NCBI GenBank assembly: GCA_021851465.1
Contig: JAJZDL010000114.1
Span: 1-9,352, forward strand
Origin: Acidobacteriota bacterium
GTDB lineage: Bacteria; Acidobacteriota; Terriglobia; Terriglobales; Acidobacteriaceae
Length of the DNA: 9,352 bases
Reading direction: 5' to 3'
Position 1 is the first letter of the stretch. Each line of letters begins with the position of its first letter. Made by a program: the position numbers and the translations under genes. This document shows positions 5,911 through 9,352 of the stretch, piece after piece. The notes beneath the pieces are model-generated. The model was given only the letters and a program-made list of their open reading frames with translations, ran no database searches and was not told the origin of the DNA.

Positions 5911-7944
5911 ATGCGCTGTACCCAGCGACTCGCCGCAAGACTGATCCTCGGAACCGTCCTCACCCCCTGCGCACTTGCGCAACTCGCCGCATCCACGCCC
6001 GCCGAGAAGATGGCCGCGACCGTCCTCTTGCAGAATTCGGTTGCCATCCCCGCAACCTGCACCTGGGGCTACGAGGACGGCTTCCGCCTCGATGGCATGG
6101 TCGCTGTATGGCACACCACTGCCGACCCTGCAATCTTCAATTACATTAAATCTGCCGTCGATGCCTGCATCGCCTCCGATGGCGGCATCGTCGGCTACAA
6201 GGCCGACACGCACACGCTGGACAACATCGAGATGGGCCGCGCCGTCCTCTTTCTCTACCGTGTCACTCAGCAGGCGAGGTACGCGAAGGCAGCGCAGTTC
6301 CTGCACAACCAGCTTGCGCTACAGCCGCGCACGCCGAGCGGCGGATACTGGCACAAGCAGATCTACCCCAACCAGATGTGGCTCGATGGGGCCTACATGG
6401 CCGAGCCCTTCCGCGCCGAGTACGCTGCAACCTTTCAGCAATACGCCGACTGGGACGATATCGCCAAACAACTCCTGCTGATGGACGCCCACATGCGCGA
6501 CGCAAAGACCGGACTGCTCCGCCATGGCTGGGACGAGTCGAAACAGATGCCCTGGGCCGACAAGAGCACGGGCCTCAGTCCCGAGGTCTGGGGCCGCGCC
6601 ATGGGATGGTACGCGATGGCGCTGGTCGATGTCCTCGACTGGTTCCCGCCGGATCTTCCGCAGCGTGCCGCGCAGGTCGCCGCATTCCAGCGAACCATGG
6701 CCGCCGTAGTTAAAGTTCAGGATCCCAGGACCGGGCTCTGGTGGCAGGTGATGGATCGCCCGCCGCACAACGGGGCGCTGACGCAGGGGCAGACGGACGG
6801 GAGCATCCGGCTTGGTGTCGCGAAATCCGGCAACGGCAACTACCTCGAAGCCTCCGCAAGCTGCATGTTCGTCTACGCGCTGGCCAAGGGCGTGCGCATG
6901 GGCTACCTTCCACAGTCCGATGATGCCGTTGCCCGGCGCGCATGGAAGGGAATCCAGCAGCAGTTCGTCACGGCCAATGCCGATGGCACGATCACGCTGC
7001 ACGGAACCGTCAAGGTCGGTGGATTAGGCGGCAAGCCCTACCGCGCGGGCGACTTCGACTACTACATCCACGAACCGGTGGTGGACCAGGACAAGAAGGG
7101 CGTCGGCGCGTACCTGCTCGCCGGTTCGGAGATGGAGCAGCCCTTCAACACGCGGGCGGGCCCGGCAAAGACGGGGCTGCTTGCCGGCTCCAAAGACTTT
7201 CTCTCCGCTCCGCAGGCCGCGCCGCGCAGTGTAACGGTGCTGATGGATGCGTGGTTCAACTCGCAGACGCGCAAGACCACCCTCGGCCAGACGGAACTAT
7301 ACCACTACAAGTGCAACGACGACTCGGCCAGCGGCTACTCGCTCTTCTGCCGCGCCTTCCAGAGCTACGGCGCGCACATTGCCACGTTGTCCACCGCGCC
7401 CACCCGCGCCGCGCTCTCCCAGGCGCAGATCTACATTATTGCTTCGCCGGACATCCCATCGAAAAACCCCAATCCGCACTTCATGGACACGGCCAGTGGC
7501 GACGCCATCGAGGCCTGGGTGCGGGCCGGAGGTGTGCTTCTGCTCTTCTCCAACGACCGCGACAACACCGAGTTCACTCACTTCAATACGTTGAGCGATC
7601 GCTTCGGCATCCACTTCAACCCAGTGCTCTCGCACCACGTCGTCGGCGACGACCATGCCTCCGGCGAGGTCGTCATTCCGCCCGGCACCGGCATCTTCGG
7701 CGCCGGCTTTACCGCCTTTATGAAGGACACCAGTACCATCACTGTCAGCGGCCCGGCCAGGGCCGTCGTCACCAGCCGCGGCGACATCATGATTGCGATC
7801 TCGCACGTCGGCAAAGGCGTCGTGCTCGGAGTGGTCGATCCATGGGTCTACAACGAGTACGCCGACGGCCGCAAGATGCGCCAGTACGACGGCTTGGAGG
7901 CTGCGCAGGACCTTGCCGCCTGGACCGTCCGCCAGGCGAAGTAA
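5911..7944 (+). CDS. Secreted GH105 unsaturated rhamnogalacturonyl hydrolase with C-terminal DUF4350-like domain
   Basis: This 677-residue protein has a signal peptide (cleavage after ALA near residue 23) and a GH105 domain at about 30-408, the YteR/YesR type that hydrates and releases the unsaturated galacturonic acid left by rhamnogalacturonan lyases. Key stretches are LDNIEMGRAVLFLYR (103-117), GGYWHKQIYPNQMWLDG (144-160), RHGWDES (204-210) and WGRAMGWYAMALVDVLDWF (227-245). D104, H148 and D159 all fall at a constant offset of 16 from YteR D88, H132 and D143 as I remember them, so the active site appears intact. Residues about 438-677 are a second alpha/beta domain (VTVLMDAWFNSQ, YIIASPDIPS, WVRAGGVLLLFSNDRDN, GKGVVLGVVDPWVYNEYADGRK) that looks DUF4350-like, with a class I amidotransferase-like fold and no evident catalytic triad. 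GGAG at 5899-5902, 8 nt upstream, supports the start. It probably acts in the periplasm or outside the cell. Confidence 0.88.
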   Translation: MRCTQRLAARLILGTVLTPCALAQLAASTPAEKMAATVLLQNSVAIPATCTWGYEDGFRLDGMVAVWHTTADPAIFNYIKSAVDACIASDGGIVGYKADTHTLDNIEMGRAVLFLYRVTQQARYAKAAQFLHNQLALQPRTPSGGYWHKQIYPNQMWLDGAYMAEPFRAEYAATFQQYADWDDIAKQLLLMDAHMRDAKTGLLRHGWDESKQMPWADKSTGLSPEVWGRAMGWYAMALVDVLDWFPPDLPQRAAQVAAFQRTMAAVVKVQDPRTGLWWQVMDRPPHNGALTQGQTDGSIRLGVAKSGNGNYLEASASCMFVYALAKGVRMGYLPQSDDAVARRAWKGIQQQFVTANADGTITLHGTVKVGGLGGKPYRAGDFDYYIHEPVVDQDKKGVGAYLLAGSEMEQPFNTRAGPAKTGLLAGSKDFLSAPQAAPRSVTVLMDAWFNSQTRKTTLGQTELYHYKCNDDSASGYSLFCRAFQSYGAHIATLSTAPTRAALSQAQIYIIASPDIPSKNPNPHFMDTASGDAIEAWVRAGGVLLLFSNDRDNTEFTHFNTLSDRFGIHFNPVLSHHVVGDDHASGEVVIPPGTGIFGAGFTAFMKDTSTITVSGPARAVVTSRGDIMIAISHVGKGVVLGVVDPWVYNEYADGRKMRQYDGLEAAQDLAAWTVRQAK

Positions 7945-7971
7945 CGCAGCATGTTGGGTAGCTCCCTTAGG

Positions 7972-8183
7972 TGTTTAGTCCCGGCATTTGGTGGTGCATA
8001 CTTTTCCAGAGGATGGAAGGAGGCACTGTAGGGCAGGTTCTAAACCGGGGCGCCACAACGACAGAGGCGGTCCGTCGAGCGATTCAAAAAGTCAAGCGGG
8101 CCTGAGGACGCCGACTCGCCGACATGGCATCAACCCCAAGACGGTGGCCAAGTGGAGGAAGCGTTGTTCAGTGGCCGATCTGG
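7972..8183 (+). mobile_element. IS481-type insertion sequence remnant, left end
   Basis: A decayed insertion-sequence fragment lies 27 nt after the GH105 stop. The probable left end starts TGTTTAGTCCCGG (7972-7984), and IS481-family ends begin with TGT. A ribosome site GGAGG (8019-8023) and the first 50 or so transposase codons follow. Similarity stops near 8183, after the SVADL block, and no matching inverted copy of the left end is visible before the next gene. No target duplication can be defined because the right end is missing. The fragment sits where base composition changes from GC-rich to AT-richer. Confidence 0.65.
8013..8183 (+). pseudogene. IS481-family transposase N-terminal HTH fragment, frameshifted
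   Basis: Two frames together give the start of an IS481-type transposase. The first reads GQVLNRGATTTEAVRRAIQ from 8031 and ends at a TGA at 8103. The second continues from about 8090 with SQAGLRTPTRRHGINPKTVA and KWRKRCSVADL. The expected family sequence is one continuous run, roughly 'GQVLHGSATTTEAVRRAIQ-x-SQ..LR.LARRYGINPKTVAKWRKR'. Two bases stand where a full codon is expected inside the run of A's at 8086-8090, so one base has been lost. The codon expected to be the start (8028-8030) is now GTA, although an in-frame ATG exists at 8013. The DDE catalytic region is absent. This is the DNA-binding helix-turn-helix part only and is not functional. Confidence 0.75.
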
Positions 8184-8241
8184 CCAAGGATCTCCCAACT
8201 CTTCTGCTGGAATCCGTTGTTCGGCAGGCCAGTGGATGGGT

Positions 8242-9352
8242 TCATTTATTCTCGAACGCCTCGGGATCGGCCTTGCGCAGTTCGTCGAGGAACTGCTGGT
8301 ATTCGGCCTCGCCCTTCTTCAACTTGCTGTAGTCCACGTCCTTGTAATACTGGCTGATGTAGTGGAACGCATAAGCGGCATACCAAGGAAACTCTTGATC
8401 CGGGTGTGAAGAATTGATTACGGGATTATTGACCTGCTCGCCGCGCTCGTATTTCCATGTAAAGGGCGCTTCCCGGATGTCATACCCCGCCAGATACATC
8501 TGCCGGATGCCTAGGCGAAGAGCCTGCATGGTTTCCATGTAGCTGATTCCTGCGGGCGGCATAGCTTCGTCCGGAGATCCAAACTGCATGGCACCAACTG
8601 CGATGTACTCTTGCCGCTGCACAATCGATTGCACCGCGACAGACAAGGCAAACGCCAGCTGCGCTTTGTTGTGAAACATCGAGAGAGCTATATCCGGTAT
8701 CAGGATCACTCCGTCAGGCATCTCTACGATTCTATCTACTTGCGAGTTGTCCGTAGGAATTACGAAAGGACTTTCGAGACCCCTCCAGTTACTCCCCGTC
8801 CAATTCATTGGAAGCGTCTTCGCGCCATCTATCTGAATAAATCCATTCTTGCGAAGGCTACTGAATGAATGCACCACATAGAATTGGAAATCGATTTTTG
8901 CTGGATTTGACTGAATCATAGCTTTTTGAAAAGCCGGAATGAGTTCCATCCCGACCCTTCGAACATACTCCTGAATGCCGCGATCCGGAACTATTTGGAT
9001 AGGATCGCCATACTTGTAGCGGATAGTGCCCGAGGAATGTGTTTCATAGTTTGGTTCGGTTATCTGGGGTGCCGTGGCATCTAAGGCAACCATCTTCGAC
9101 ATGACACCAGAATTTGGAAAGATAGTAAGGGAGATGGCCCCTGGACGCTCATCAACTCCTTGTACCCCCTGATAGGCCAGATAAATGCCGGGAAGCAATT
9201 TGCCATCGGCCGGAGGAAGGAGCGGCAGATACTTTGGCTTTCGGTGTATTATCGCGTTGCCAAGATCGTTTTCTCCGAAACGCAGAATGGATTTGCGGTC
9301 GATCTCCCTGGGGACTAAGCGTACATGGGTGTCATTGTATTCCTCGAAGGGG
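8242..9352 (-). CDS. M48-like protein with degenerate zinc site (predicted pseudo-protease), partial
   Basis: The frame is open from the right edge (9352) to a TGA at 8242, so the N-terminus is missing. A TTG at 9198 is in frame, but 51 further codons (PFEEYNDTHVRLVP onward) precede it, so it is not needed as a start. The 369 visible residues resemble the M48 peptidase fold: IQEYVRRVGMELIPAF, KIDFQFYVVHS, then MPDGVILIPDIAL and NKAQLAFALS, and later ALRLGIRQMYLAGYDIREAP. These match the usual D..Q.YV..lG, F.F.vv, PGG.IfV..gl, NEAELAfVLaHEiaH and EADrlGl.ym..AGYDp blocks. The zinc motif HExxH is replaced by VAVQS (8640-8626), and the glutamate and aspartate of the ExxAD-like block read Q and L (Q at 8526-8524). 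If this alignment is right, the protein binds no catalytic zinc. The C-terminus is Lys/Glu-rich. GC content is much lower than in the rest of the window. Family assignment is by eye. Confidence 0.62.
   Translation of the reverse strand, partial: PFEEYNDTHVRLVPREIDRKSILRFGENDLGNAIIHRKPKYLPLLPPADGKLLPGIYLAYQGVQGVDERPGAISLTIFPNSGVMSKMVALDATAPQITEPNYETHSSGTIRYKYGDPIQIVPDRGIQEYVRRVGMELIPAFQKAMIQSNPAKIDFQFYVVHSFSSLRKNGFIQIDGAKTLPMNWTGSNWRGLESPFVIPTDNSQVDRIVEMPDGVILIPDIALSMFHNKAQLAFALSVAVQSIVQRQEYIAVGAMQFGSPDEAMPPAGISYMETMQALRLGIRQMYLAGYDIREAPFTWKYERGEQVNNPVINSSHPDQEFPWYAAYAFHYISQYYKDVDYSKLKKGEAEYQQFLDELRKADPEAFENK

Noticed and set aside
5212..6306. Long reverse frame of 364 codons across tsaC and the GH105 start
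   Set aside because: It covers two well-supported forward genes and its translation has no family signature; it is a codon-bias shadow.
6942..7961. Forward frame of 339 codons inside the GH105 gene
   Set aside because: It is low-complexity, Arg-rich and out of frame with the recognised two-domain protein.
8172..8186. TGGCC-GATCT-GGCCA hairpin as a terminator of the pseudo-M48 gene
   Set aside because: The stem is only 5 bp with no U-tract on the reverse strand, lies over 50 nt past the stop, and falls inside transposase-derived sequence.
7988..8332. Intact 114-codon gene downstream of GH105
   Set aside because: Only its middle part matches a transposase HTH; the first part of the transposase lies in another frame and the tail is unrelated, so it is an IS remnant and not a gene.
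9196..9198. TTG at 9198 as the start of the pseudo-M48 gene
   Set aside because: The same frame stays open to the window edge with plausible protein sequence (LRFGENDLGNAIIHRKPKYL), so the gene most likely begins outside the window.

Overview
The window is GC-rich chromosomal DNA, roughly 65-70% GC over most of its length. It looks like a soil member of the Acidobacteriota, most likely class Terriglobia. This is inferred from the protein families: an exported TldD-like protein, a YVTN-type propeller lipoprotein with a module I associate with acidobacteria, a GH105-type rhamnogalacturonyl hydrolase with a C-terminal extension, and an IS481-type remnant. No rRNA or tRNA marker is present to confirm it.

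Layout. Positions 1-753 (-) hold the N-terminal part of an exported TldD/PmbA-related protein that runs off the left edge. A 182 bp divergent spacer separates it from a Ste24-like M48 membrane metalloprotease (936-2255, +) with an intact HEMGH site. A hairpin follows, then a convergent seven-bladed propeller lipoprotein (2347-3969, -). Upstream of that on the same strand is a membrane-anchored DUF218/YdcF-like protein (4223-4978, -), separated by a 253 bp spacer with three mutually competing inverted-repeat arms. Next, on the + strand, are a possible 26-codon leader ORF (5150-5230), a TsaC/Sua5-type threonylcarbamoyl-AMP synthase with a TTG start (5227-5871), and 39 bp later a secreted GH105 enzyme with a C-terminal DUF4350-like domain (5911-7944).

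Right end. About 28 bp after the GH105 stop, a decayed IS481-type fragment begins (7972 to about 8183). It keeps a TGT-starting left end and the transposase helix-turn-helix region, broken by a one-base deletion. Beyond it, base composition falls to about 46% GC. A long reverse-strand gene (8242 to beyond 9352) encodes what I read as an M48-type protease fold in which HExxH is replaced by VAVQS and the third zinc ligand is also gone, so it is a predicted pseudo-protease. This right end is the most accessory-looking and most interesting part of the window.

The genes do not form one pathway. tsaC is a housekeeping tRNA-modification gene, GH105 belongs to pectin (rhamnogalacturonan) breakdown, and the envelope-associated proteins (M48 protease, propeller lipoprotein, DUF218 protein, exported TldD relative) are individually common types. 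I see no CRISPR array, prophage or toxin-antitoxin pair.
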